Shown: positions 31,213-40,929 of the stretch, piece after piece
Numbering within the stretch: position 1 is the first letter of the stretch
Layout: every line of letters starts with the position of its first letter
Assembly: GCA_001513105.1 (NCBI GenBank)
Contig: LFSH01000082.1
Coordinates: forward strand, 29,595 to 93,594
Direction of reading: 5' to 3'
DNA length: 64,000 nucleotides
Origin: Clostridiales bacterium DTU070
GTDB taxonomy: Bacteria; Bacillota; Clostridia; DSM-8532
Program-made: the position numbers and the translations under genes
The notes under the pieces: model-generated
Database searches by the model: none
The model's input: the letters and a program-made list of their open reading frames with translations, nothing else
What the model was told of the DNA's origin: nothing

Positions 31213-32628
31213 ATGAAAATCAAAAGGCTTTTAGCAATCTTAACTGCAATCCTGATGATTATTGCCTTGGCCGGCTGCGGTACAGGAGGGTCGGACCAGG
31301 GAGACAAGGATGTTTCGGGCAGCGAAAAAACCGATCCTTCATCTCTTAAGGGAACAACAATCAGGGTATATACTCACATGGGTCAAAGAGTTCTTGGTGA
31401 AGAAAAAAAAGATGAACACGGAAATACATATCGGGATGTAGAGAACACTGCTTACCTGAAGTACCTGGCAGAAGACTTCACTAAGGAAACAGGAATAAAT
31501 GTTGAACTGCATGTAGTTACAAACGAAGAAGAATTACGGCCGTTTTTCCAGGTTAAGGACGATATCGTGGACGTATACACATGCCCGAACTGGAGCCTTG
31601 AGGAATGGAAAGCCTATGCAGAACCCTACTGCACTCTTGAAGAGGGTATTGAGCAATATGGAGAGTACGCGAAAGCAATGCCCCAGGTTGACGGATATAT
31701 CTACAGTATCATGCCGGGCAGAGCGTATAACCAGGCCGTTGTTTACAATGAAGAAGTTATAAAGGCCGCAGGGTATGATGAAATACCTGCCACACTTGAA
31801 GAGTTCAACAACATGTGCGAAAAGATTAAGTCCATGGGTATCACCCCCATTTCACTGCACAGGATTGAGAACTGGCCGTTGGCGACCGTGCAGGATTTTG
31901 CCATATATGTCTCAGGTAACCCGAATGTATTCGCTGAATGCCTCAAGACCGAAAATCCCTTCTCTGAAACCTCCCCGTTCGGAAAAACAATTAAAATGTA
32001 CACAGAATGGAAAGCAAGAGGCTTCTTTGAACCCGAAGTATATACCGATTTCGGCGTTGCCATGGACAGTGTTGCTTACGGAAGAGCCGCTATGATGCTG
32101 TTCGGTTCATGGGTTGTTCCCCAGATCCAGGGACGTGTTCCTGAAGGAAAGGATCCGTCTATAATAAAATTTGCTCCCGCCCCCGACTTCGGCGCCGGCA
32201 GGTACGTACTGGCAGCCCCCGCTGACAACTGGGCAATCAGCAAATTCTCAAAGAACAAGGAAGCAGCAAGAATGTTCATCGAATATATTGCAAACGATGC
32301 AGAATTTATTGCAAACAGCGGATTTATTGCAAACAAGAAGGGTGTAAAACCCATAGTACCTGAGCTTTACGCTATTATTGACGAACTGGTTGAATCAGGT
32401 GAATGCAAGGTTATACTGCAGCCGCCGAATGACGAGAACGCATTGAACAACCAGAAAGTGCTTGAAGAAGCCGGATTATATGCAGACTACAAGTATGTCG
32501 GATTACTGTTTGACGCCCTTGACGTAACAAAACCCGATGACTGGAGTGCTTACAACAAGCAGGTACAGATTCAGAACGAGCTTTACGAAAGATATAAAAA
32601 GGAACTTGGAGTTGAATGGAAAGACTAA
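31213..32628 (+). CDS. Sugar ABC transporter substrate-binding lipoprotein
   Basis: Lipobox LAGCG; family 1 extracellular solute-binding protein pattern; followed by two permeases. Confidence 0.94.
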   Translation: MKIKRLLAILTAILMIIALAGCGTGGSDQGDKDVSGSEKTDPSSLKGTTIRVYTHMGQRVLGEEKKDEHGNTYRDVENTAYLKYLAEDFTKETGINVELHVVTNEEELRPFFQVKDDIVDVYTCPNWSLEEWKAYAEPYCTLEEGIEQYGEYAKAMPQVDGYIYSIMPGRAYNQAVVYNEEVIKAAGYDEIPATLEEFNNMCEKIKSMGITPISLHRIENWPLATVQDFAIYVSGNPNVFAECLKTENPFSETSPFGKTIKMYTEWKARGFFEPEVYTDFGVAMDSVAYGRAAMMLFGSWVVPQIQGRVPEGKDPSIIKFAPAPDFGAGRYVLAAPADNWAISKFSKNKEAARMFIEYIANDAEFIANSGFIANKKGVKPIVPELYAIIDELVESGECKVILQPPNDENALNNQKVLEEAGLYADYKYVGLLFDALDVTKPDDWSAYNKQVQIQNELYERYKKELGVEWKD

Positions 32629-32638
32629 GCATTTTAAT

Positions 32639-32667
32639 AATGCCTCTTCTTTCTCTGAAGAGGCATT
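32639..32667 (+). terminator. Intercistronic hairpin between SBP and permeases
   Basis: AATGCCTCTTC-tttctct-GAAGAGGCATT. Confidence 0.6.
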
Positions 32668-32727
32668 CCCTTCTTAAATCGACAGTACTCTGTTCTATGA
32701 ATGTGATTATTTGGGAGAGGAAGTAAA

Positions 32728-33597
32728 ATGGTAAAAACAAAGGGTACCAGGTTTTTCATTTTTACGTTTTTATTTATTCCTGTTATTCATTTACTGGTTT
32801 TTTCCTATATACCGATCCTGAGCAATATATACCTGAGCTTTACAAACTATAACGGCGTAAATCCGCCCAAATGGGTCGGGCTCAGGAATTATGCAAGGAT
32901 TTTCACCGATCCGCAATACCTGCAGTTGTTCAGGAACTGTTTATGGTACATTATTGTGGCCATACCCCAGTTAATATTTGCCTTCATCCTTGCAATTTTC
33001 GTTAACGGCAAATTCAAGTATATAAACTTTTTCAAGGGTGTATTGATCATTCCGTATTTATTGAACGGCGTTATTATATCAACCATATTCATTATCTTTT
33101 TTAACAACTCAGGGACATTGAATTCGATATTGAGACTGCTGGGTCTCGGAGGACTGGCGCAGCAATGGCTTCAGAACCTGCGCCTGGTTAATCCGGCAAT
33201 AGCATCAATCAGTATCTGGAGATACTATGGCCTGAACTTCCTGATGTTCTTCGGCGGATTGCAGGCAATCCCTACCGAGCTTTACGAAGCTGCATCAATA
33301 GATGGCTGCACGAAATTGCAGGAGATCCGCTACATCTCCATTCCGTCGATAGTTAATATTCTCTTTATCAATATTATACTGAGTATATCGGGCTCAATCC
33401 AGGTATTTGAAATTCCCTACATAATGATGAACGGCGCCAATGGAACTGCAACACCGGTAATCCAGATACAGCAAAGCGCATTTTATGAAAACAGGGTTGG
33501 TTTTGCAGCAGCCCTATCTATAATGGTGTTCGTTATAGTTGTTATAACCGTCAACATCCAAAGAATTTTTGACAAGAGGGGGAATGTTTACTTATGA
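32728..33597 (+). CDS. Sugar ABC transporter permease (MalF/UgpA-like)
   Basis: Six-TM permease with EAA motif ELYEAASIDGCTKLQEIRYISIPSI. Confidence 0.95.
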   Translation: MVKTKGTRFFIFTFLFIPVIHLLVFSYIPILSNIYLSFTNYNGVNPPKWVGLRNYARIFTDPQYLQLFRNCLWYIIVAIPQLIFAFILAIFVNGKFKYINFFKGVLIIPYLLNGVIISTIFIIFFNNSGTLNSILRLLGLGGLAQQWLQNLRLVNPAIASISIWRYYGLNFLMFFGGLQAIPTELYEAASIDGCTKLQEIRYISIPSIVNILFINIILSISGSIQVFEIPYIMMNGANGTATPVIQIQQSAFYENRVGFAAALSIMVFVIVVITVNIQRIFDKRGNVYL

Positions 33598-34421
33598 TCC
33601 ATGAAAGCAGATTATACAAGGTATTACGCTATATTTTCCTGGCGGCAGCGTGTATTTTTGTAATAGTACCTATTATTCCTCTCATATTTATGGCATTCAA
33701 AACCGGTGCAGAATATTCGTCCACAAGTGTTTTGACTCCCCCCAGGAACTGGTTTAATTTTTACAACTTCCGGTACGCAATAAAAGTGGGTAATTTGGGC
33801 AAGGCACTGTTCAACACCGCTGTTATTCTCGCAATTTCCCTGTCCATCCAGCTTTTGTTTACAACCATGGTATCTTATGTGCTGCACCGGTTTGAATTCA
33901 AAGGCAAGAAAATTATTTTTACAATGTTCATGCTGACAATGTTCATACCTGTTGTAACAACACAGACCGTTGTTTTCCAGATTGTTTACCGGTTGGGGCT
34001 TGTGAATAAAATGCCGAGTATAATACTCCTTTACTCGGGTGTGCATATTGTGGGTATATACATAATGTTCAACCAGTTGAATGCAATACCCAAAGAGCTG
34101 GATGAATCAGCACTGATAGACGGTGCAAGCTATTTCAGAATATACCGGAGCATAATCCTGCCCCTTATGAAGCCTGCATGTACAACTTTGCTGATTATAA
34201 ACGGAATAGGGCATTACAACGACTTTTATATTCCGAACCTTTACCTGAGAAAAAATGTACAAACCTTTACAGTAGCACTGCACAAGTTTTTCGGAAACAC
34301 CGCCACGCCGTTTGAAATTGTAGCTGCTGCAATACTCCTGGGGATTGTTCCGATAATGATTGTGTTCCTTCTTCTGCAGAAACATATATTCTATGGGCTG
34401 GCAGGTGCCGTTAAGGCTTAA
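33594..34421 (+). CDS. Sugar ABC transporter permease (MalG/UgpE-like)
   Basis: EAA motif ELDESALIDGASYFRIYRSIILPLMKPA; overlaps the upstream gene by 4 nt. Confidence 0.95.
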   Translation: MIHESRLYKVLRYIFLAAACIFVIVPIIPLIFMAFKTGAEYSSTSVLTPPRNWFNFYNFRYAIKVGNLGKALFNTAVILAISLSIQLLFTTMVSYVLHRFEFKGKKIIFTMFMLTMFIPVVTTQTVVFQIVYRLGLVNKMPSIILLYSGVHIVGIYIMFNQLNAIPKELDESALIDGASYFRIYRSIILPLMKPACTTLLIINGIGHYNDFYIPNLYLRKNVQTFTVALHKFFGNTATPFEIVAAAILLGIVPIMIVFLLLQKHIFYGLAGAVKA

Positions 34422-34693
34422 TACCATAAGTTCTGCCGTACCGGGCATACATCGGGGCTTTTGTCACGGCAGAAGAAACACTTGAACACCTTATTATATA
34501 TCAATTTGCAATTTTTGCGGACTGCCGGCAGTCTTAAATAAGGCAGCCCGGTATGTTTGTAGTAGACAGAAATTAATACAGAACAAGTATCAGTTGAAAA
34601 ATGGGGGCATAGTGGGTTAAAATAGATTAATAATAATAAAGTTATGTTAAAAATAAAGTAATATTTACTTAAAAATATGCAAGAGGTATCAGA

Positions 34694-35740
34694 ATGGCGA
34701 AAAAGGTAACATTGTCGGATATTGCCAAAAGACTGAATGTGAGCAATGTGACCGTATCCAAAGCACTTTCCGGTCAGAAAGGTGTCAGTGATGAGATGCG
34801 GGAGAAAATTAAAAACCTTGCTGACCAGTTGGGCTATGTGCAACCATCGGCAAAAAACAAGGCAAACAGGAACAAAAGCAAAAACATCGGAATAATAGTT
34901 CCGGGCAGGAACTTTGAGATGTGCAATTCCTTTTACTGGCTCCTGTATCATGAAGTGGCCACTATTGCAATGAAGGAAAAATGCTTTACGATGCTTGAAG
35001 TAATCCAGACCGGGGAAGAAGAGAAACATGAGCTTCCAAAGCTCATCCAGGAGAATAAGGTTGACGGCATAATCCTGATTGGCCGTCCCAAAAACGGCTA
35101 TATCAGGAGAATCCGTGAAGAGAGCTCACTTCCGATGGTATGTCTTGATTTTTTTGACGATTTCAACAACTGCGACTCGGTCATTTCAGACGGTTTTTAC
35201 GGGACCTATATGCTGACGAATTACCTGTTCCGCATGGGACACACTGAAATAGGCTACGTAGGCACGCTGCTGTACACTTCCAGCATAACAGACCGTTACC
35301 TGGGTTATTGCAAATCCATGATGGAACACGGGCAGCAGATACGCAAAGAATGGATCCTTGACGACCGGGACTGGGAAACCGGGGATGTTCTGAATTTTGA
35401 ATTCAAATTCCCCGAGAAAATGCCGACCGCATTTGTTTGTAACTGCGATCTTACGGCCAGCAGCCTGATTAAACAGTTAAGGAAAAACAATTACAGGGTA
35501 CCCGAGGATATTTCCGTTGTCGGGTTTGACAACTACATATATCCGGGTTTATGCGATATCGGCATAACAACCTATGATGTAAATGTGCAGGAAATGGCGC
35601 AAAAGAGCATACAAATTCTGCTTGACAGAATAAATCATGTGAACGTAAGGCCCGGTGTAAGAATAGTCCAGGGCGAAATCGTCTACAAGGACAGCGTAAG
35701 ACCGCTGCATAAAAAGAAAGACTCAAATGGCAATACATAA
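34694..35740 (+). CDS. LacI-family transcriptional regulator
   Basis: VTLSDIAKRLNVSNVTVSKALSGQKGVSDEMREKI HTH plus periplasmic-binding-like domain. Confidence 0.95.
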   Translation: MAKKVTLSDIAKRLNVSNVTVSKALSGQKGVSDEMREKIKNLADQLGYVQPSAKNKANRNKSKNIGIIVPGRNFEMCNSFYWLLYHEVATIAMKEKCFTMLEVIQTGEEEKHELPKLIQENKVDGIILIGRPKNGYIRRIREESSLPMVCLDFFDDFNNCDSVISDGFYGTYMLTNYLFRMGHTEIGYVGTLLYTSSITDRYLGYCKSMMEHGQQIRKEWILDDRDWETGDVLNFEFKFPEKMPTAFVCNCDLTASSLIKQLRKNNYRVPEDISVVGFDNYIYPGLCDIGITTYDVNVQEMAQKSIQILLDRINHVNVRPGVRIVQGEIVYKDSVRPLHKKKDSNGNT

Positions 35741-35872
35741 AATGGCCGTAAACGAAAGCAATTGAAATTTTACTTTAATTGTATTATATGTCATAGTATG
35801 ATTGAATTTGCATAACAGTGGCGGCAGTTTATCATGTATACAGAAAGTTTTTCGTGATTATGATTCTGCTTG

Positions 35873-36199
35873 TCAGAGAATATTAAAAAGCTCATATCTG
35901 TTCATCCCAGTGAAATGACGGAATCCTGAGAAGGAAATATACAACTGACATAACAAAAATAATAAAATAAATGATCCTTATAATCAGCCCTGCTGTTATA
36001 TTTCTCTTTTTTATATCACAGTACAATTCTTTTATAAATTTAGAGTGCGCAAATACATAACACAAGAAAAGCGAGAAAATAAACAGTTTATAAAAAAATC
36101 ACCGGGAAAAATCAAAAGTAAAATAAAGGATAAAGCAATAACGATAATTGATATAACTGCTTCTTCTGTGGTCATTGAGTATGATTTTTTCTTTTTCAT
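35873..36199 (-). pseudogene. Small two-TM protein split by a frameshift at a T7 (coding strand) run
   Basis: MKKKKSYSMTTEEAVISIIVIALSFILLLIFPGDFF joins YKLFIFSLFLCYVFAHSKFIKELYCDIKKRNITAGLIIRIIYFIILLCQLYISFSGFRHFTGMNRYELFNIL if one T is added. Confidence 0.5.
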
Positions 36200-36299
36200 A
36201 AACCCGGACTCCTTTTCTGTCCCTTTATAAAATTCTAATCCATCCATTATTCTCCAGTCTATAGATTTCAGGCATTTTACTGCGTTTATGCTTACGGTA

Positions 36300-37175
36300 T
36301 CATTTGCAAAGCGAGATAAAGTCCTTTGCGCTATCCGTCAGAAACTTATTTTTATGGTGTATGACGGAGAAACTTCTCCTGAAACTTATCCCGCTTACCT
36401 GGAACCGGCTTATTTCCTTTCGGTCAAGGGAGTCCTTCACCAGTAAATAAGGCAGCACGGATATGCCCAAATTTGCCCGGACCGCCCTTACAATGGCCTG
36501 TGTACTTGTGCTTTCCCAGGCAGGTGTAATTTCCATGCCGTACATTGTCATGATGCTGTCAAAAATTTCACGCCCGGCACTCCCTTCTTCCCTTAATATA
36601 AAAGGTTCGTCCTTAAGCATTGAAATATCAATATTGCTTTTACCGGCAAAGGGGTGCTCATTTCCGCAAATCATTACCAGTTCATCATCCCTGAACTTAT
36701 GCTTTATAATATACGGGCTGTGGACGGCACCCTCTATCAACCCGATATCTATTTTATTGGATAAAACATACTCCTGGATCTTTTCAGAATTATCTATGGT
36801 TACCCTTACATCCATCTGTGGATGCAATTCTTTAAACCGGATAACATAATCGGGCAGTAAATAGTTCCCGATGGTTATGCTTGACCCTACACGGATGATA
36901 CCTTTAGCATCGAAGTTTTTTATTTCCCTTTCCATATCCTCAAAGAGGCCCACAATATGCGTTGCATACTGGAGAAAGTTCTTTCCGGCCTCAGTTAAGT
37001 GCAGCCGTTTTGCAATGCGATCAAACAGCTTAACACCGTAATAGTTTTCAAGCTCTGAAACAGCAAGGCTTACAGAAGGCTGCGCTATAAACAGCTTTTT
37101 CCCGGCTGCTGTAACACTGCCCGTTTCACATACAGCAACAAATATTTTCAGATGTTTTAACGTCACCTGGATCAC
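36300..37175 (-). CDS. LysR-family transcriptional regulator
   Basis: N-terminal HTH LKIFVAVCETGSVTAAGKKLFIAQPSVSLAVSELENYYGVKLFDR; divergent from the chromate transporter genes. Confidence 0.95.
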   Translation of the reverse strand: MIQVTLKHLKIFVAVCETGSVTAAGKKLFIAQPSVSLAVSELENYYGVKLFDRIAKRLHLTEAGKNFLQYATHIVGLFEDMEREIKNFDAKGIIRVGSSITIGNYLLPDYVIRFKELHPQMDVRVTIDNSEKIQEYVLSNKIDIGLIEGAVHSPYIIKHKFRDDELVMICGNEHPFAGKSNIDISMLKDEPFILREEGSAGREIFDSIMTMYGMEITPAWESTSTQAIVRAVRANLGISVLPYLLVKDSLDRKEISRFQVSGISFRRSFSVIHHKNKFLTDSAKDFISLCK

Positions 37176-37270
37176 CTTATTATAATAAATTTATTATGAA
37201 GTATATAATATATTACTATTTTTCTTATATTTCTTCAAGCCATATAATAAAATCCGGGAGGTCCGGGGAA

Positions 37271-37852
37271 TTGAACAGGAAAAAGAAAATTTACCGAAAA
37301 CTGTTTACCAATACTTTTTATTTAAGTGCTTTTGTCCTTGGCGGGGGATATGTCATAGTTCCGCTTATGAAAAAGAAGTTTGCAGATGATCTTAAAATCA
37401 TTGACGAGGATGAAATTCTGGACCTTGTCGCAATTGCGCAATCCTCACCGGGAGCTGTGGCAGTTAATGCAGCAATACTGCTGGGATACCATGTTGCCGG
37501 AATACCGGGAGCCCTGGTCACAATACTGGGCACAGTATTGCCGCCTTTTCTTACCCTTACGGTTATTTCCTTCCTTTACACCGCATTACGTGACCACCCT
37601 GCAATAAATGCAGTCCTGAAAGGTATGCAGGCCGGGGTTGCTGCAGTAATTGCCGATGTGGTTATAAATCTCGGGGGTAATGTCCTGAAGGAAAGGGACA
37701 TTGTATCTGTAATCATAATGGCAGGTGCTTTCATTGTTACATTTTTTCTTGAAGTTAACGTTGTATATACCATCATTGTGTGCGGATGTACCGGAGCCGT
37801 AAGGGTTCTGATTCAAAACAGGAAAAACCGGAAAGGTGGTGATACCCGGTGA
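37271..37852 (+). CDS. Chromate transporter, ChrA half-subunit
   Basis: FYLSAFVLGGGYVIVPLMKKKF, AIAQSSPGAVAVNAAILLGYHVAGIPGAL. TTG start after GGGAGGT. Confidence 0.92.
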   Translation: MNRKKKIYRKLFTNTFYLSAFVLGGGYVIVPLMKKKFADDLKIIDEDEILDLVAIAQSSPGAVAVNAAILLGYHVAGIPGALVTILGTVLPPFLTLTVISFLYTALRDHPAINAVLKGMQAGVAAVIADVVINLGGNVLKERDIVSVIIMAGAFIVTFFLEVNVVYTIIVCGCTGAVRVLIQNRKNRKGGDTR

Positions 37853-38412
37853 TTCTTATTAAACTGTTCTGGAGTTTCTTTCAAATAGGCTTGTTCAGTA
37901 TTGGCGGCGGTTTGGCTTCAATTCCGCTGCTTCAGAACCAGGTAGTAAATATTCATAGCTGGCTGACGCTGTCCGAGTTTACCGACCTGATAACCATTGC
38001 AGAAATGACGCCCGGTCCTGTTTCGATAAATTCAGCCACCTTTGTGGGTTTAAAAATTGCCGGAATTCCGGGAGCTGTTTTCGCCACCGTCGGATGTATC
38101 CTGCCGTCCTGCGTTATTGTTTCAATCCTGGCATGGGCATATTATAAATACAGGGAACTGACGGTAGTACAGGGAATACTGTCCGGATTAAGGCCAACAA
38201 TTGTTGCACTGATTGCATCAGCCGGACTGTCGGTATTCTCTCTGGCTGTGCTCGGAGAAGGCGGTTTCATAAAAAATATCCAGGCAATCAGTATAATTCC
38301 CGCGTTATTATTCTCCGCCGCTTTATTCGTTCTGCGAAAGTGGAAACCCAATCCTGTTTACGTAATATTAGGTTCAGGCATTGTCGGCGGAGTGGTTTAT
38401 ATGCTGATATAA
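37849..38412 (+). CDS. Chromate transporter, ChrA half-subunit
   Basis: FFQIGLFSIGGGLASIPLLQNQV, IAEMTPGPVSINSATFVGLKIAGIPGA; overlaps the upstream gene by 4 nt. Confidence 0.92.
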   Translation: MILIKLFWSFFQIGLFSIGGGLASIPLLQNQVVNIHSWLTLSEFTDLITIAEMTPGPVSINSATFVGLKIAGIPGAVFATVGCILPSCVIVSILAWAYYKYRELTVVQGILSGLRPTIVALIASAGLSVFSLAVLGEGGFIKNIQAISIIPALLFSAALFVLRKWKPNPVYVILGSGIVGGVVYMLI

Positions 38413-38557
38413 CAAACCGGTTCCCTTATTTCCCCGCCTTTTTGTTCGTACCACTGTTTTGATTTTACCGGTTCACAACATACCATTCAAATCTTCAATG
38501 TCTGCAGGGTCAGGTATATGAAGTGCTTTATTCGTTCAGCGGTTCAAAGGCAAAGTA

Positions 38558-39601
38558 TCAGTCATCTGGCATATCCGTTCCGGTCAGCGCGCCGGCTCCT
38601 TCATCCGGGTTAAGTCTGTCGGGGCCGGCGAGAATGGCCCTGGCTTCGTTCAGTGATTTTTCAAAGATCCTTTTGCAATCATTGATTTTTGTATGATATC
38701 CCGATGTTTTCGTGGTTTTCTGACGTATTACAATGACTTCGGCGTCATTATCCACGGTGTATTTTTTCACCATGTTTTCGGGAACAATCATGTTTCTTGC
38801 GTGCTGATACAGCCCAAATCCGGGTTTTGCGGCTATGACGCAGTAAAAGTATGGATAACTTGCCCCTTCAACCACATTTATATTAATCTGGGCCTGAAGG
38901 CCATAGAAATCGTCGGGCATATTATCGAAAGTGACTGAAAACCTGCAGTCTTTCGGAACACTTTTCCCCGTTTTGTCCTTTGCAAGCATAAGAAAAGGAT
39001 TAAAGGTCTCTCCATCCCTTTTAATGTTCCGGAAAAATGCCTCCATCTGCCTTGTAATGTCTATTTTTATACGAAGATTTCCCTGCTTAAGAATTCTGCG
39101 TATTCCTGAAAACCACAGCGGCAGAACAAGAAACAGTATGTCTGCCGCAAGGATAGCCCCGGTCCGGCGGTAGGTATTGCCGGCATCCAATATCACAGGT
39201 ACTGCATACGTTGCTATGGCCAATAATGCAAACATCAAAGCGCCCGGTGCATTGCTTATATCAAGGATGTCCCTGTCCCATTTTGTCATTCTGTCATCCA
39301 GTTCTTCCACCTGGCGAATCTTATCCATATCAACCCTGGTCCAGTTGCTGTCTATATTGAAGGATACAAGCCTTACACGACTGTCGTAGCCCTTGACCAT
39401 TGTAAGGATTGTTGCACAGATTAGAAAAACAGCTCCCGGCCAGACCCTCAAAGTATAAACCTGGAGCAGGAACCCCGCAATAAGAAGTATTATATACAAC
39501 AGCATCCTGTTCGTATAATTAAGTTTTTTCATCGCATGAAACTTTACAATGTCCTGCTTTTCCGGCGGAGGAAAGCCTGGCAGGCGCAGCCAGTTATTCA
39601 T
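38558..39601 (-). CDS. Membrane protein of unknown function, third gene of the CHSA-tail/rSAM unit
   Basis: Two TM pairs and a large soluble C-terminal region; ATG at 39601 overlaps the rSAM stop (ATGA). Confidence 0.75.
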   Translation of the reverse strand: MNNWLRLPGFPPPEKQDIVKFHAMKKLNYTNRMLLYIILLIAGFLLQVYTLRVWPGAVFLICATILTMVKGYDSRVRLVSFNIDSNWTRVDMDKIRQVEELDDRMTKWDRDILDISNAPGALMFALLAIATYAVPVILDAGNTYRRTGAILAADILFLVLPLWFSGIRRILKQGNLRIKIDITRQMEAFFRNIKRDGETFNPFLMLAKDKTGKSVPKDCRFSVTFDNMPDDFYGLQAQININVVEGASYPYFYCVIAAKPGFGLYQHARNMIVPENMVKKYTVDNDAEVIVIRQKTTKTSGYHTKINDCKRIFEKSLNEARAILAGPDRLNPDEGAGALTGTDMPDD

Positions 39602-40929
39602 ACAATACTCCTCTCCTTTAAAAGCCCCATTGATTCCCAACCCGGGACAAGCTCTTTACAGCCGTGTACCCGGAAATACAGGGGACATGCTCCCTGGCAG
39701 GCCGCAAAATGCCTGCATTCCCTGCACTCCAATGGTGCTGATTCCTTTGCGCGAATCTGTTTGCAGCGCTGGTTATACCATACCTGCTCGAAACCCTCTG
39801 TTAAAAGGTTTCCAACAGGCTCTGACCAGCTCGAGCAGGGAAGCACATTTCCCTTCGGATCAACCGAAAGCAGTCCTTCACAGGCGCTGCAACCCCTGTT
39901 GCCGAAACCTTCAGCCAGAGGATTGAACAGGCATACCGGGGTTGGAGAATACCACATGAATTTTATTCCCTGCCTTGAAGCCTCAGCTTTAAGCCTTCTT
40001 ACAATGTCTCCTGCTTCCGTGTAACTTACAGTCAAATCGTCATCGTCCCCGCGCCCTGCGGGTATAACGAGGTTGGCTGAAAACCTTTCTGCTCCGATGC
40101 TTTTGCAAAAAGCAGGGTAATCGGTCAGCCTGTCCTTATTCATCCTGCATATGGTGAAATGCGGGTGAACATGAACCCCTGCCTCTTTCAACGCTTTGAA
40201 ACCAGCTACCGAAGCCTCGTGCGAACCGGGAACTCCCGTAATTGCATCATGTTCGTCGGCATAGGCCGATTCAATGCTTACCTGTGCCGATGAAAGACCT
40301 GCACGGGCAAGCTCCCTTGCCTTTGCAGGTTTAACCAGTGTTGCGTTCGTGATAAGGTTGACCCGCATTTTGTTTTGCTTCGACGCGTATTTTATCAGCT
40401 CGGTCAGGTCCTTATACGCCGTCGGCTCTCCTCCAGTAAACGAAACACTGGGAACTTCGGCTTCATACCGGATAATGTCGAGTATTTTTTTGAAGCCCTT
40501 TGTATCCAGCTGTTCCTGGCCTTTTTTCGGTGTACAGTCCCCGTAACAGAACCTGCACTTTATATTGCACGTATATGTCAGTGCCACCTCCGACAGTACC
40601 GGAAGCTGAATATACCCGATGCTGAATTCGGTCCTGTAAACGGCTTCGGTTTGATAATTCTCGCACACCTCGTTGTTCCACAGGCGCGAGAAATCTGTAA
40701 AAAACCTTTCAAGCTGGGCTTCGGTTTCGGGATAATCGGCCCTTACCCTGATAAAATCCTGAACCGAACCGCCGTCCAGGATATGCGCAATAACCCGTGC
40801 CCCTGCAGAATTCAATTTGAAGGCTTCATTCGGCATGCGTATAAGAACATTGTCGCGAAGGCGCATATATACAAAGGGCTTTATACTATGCAGGAAATCG
40901 TCAACCCAGGACAGCTTGCACTTCTTCAT
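39598..40929 (-). CDS. Radical SAM/SPASM peptide-maturase-like enzyme with an N-terminal PqqD-like (RRE) domain
   Basis: [10 protein letters not shown] (CxxxCxxC), FTGGEPT, SPASM cysteines ([19 protein letters not shown]...[14 protein letters not shown]); N-term [34 protein letters not shown] is PqqD-like. ATG at 40929 overlaps the upstream TGA. Confidence 0.92.
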   Translation of the reverse strand: MKKCKLSWVDDFLHSIKPFVYMRLRDNVLIRMPNEAFKLNSAGARVIAHILDGGSVQDFIRVRADYPETEAQLERFFTDFSRLWNNEVCENYQTEAVYRTEFSIGYIQLPVLSEVALTYTCNIKCRFCYGDCTPKKGQEQLDTKGFKKILDIIRYEAEVPSVSFTGGEPTAYKDLTELIKYASKQNKMRVNLITNATLVKPAKARELARAGLSSAQVSIESAYADEHDAITGVPGSHEASVAGFKALKEAGVHVHPHFTICRMNKDRLTDYPAFCKSIGAERFSANLVIPAGRGDDDDLTVSYTEAGDIVRRLKAEASRQGIKFMWYSPTPVCLFNPLAEGFGNRGCSACEGLLSVDPKGNVLPCSSWSEPVGNLLTEGFEQVWYNQRCKQIRAKESAPLECRECRHFAACQGACPLYFRVHGCKELVPGWESMGLLKERSIV

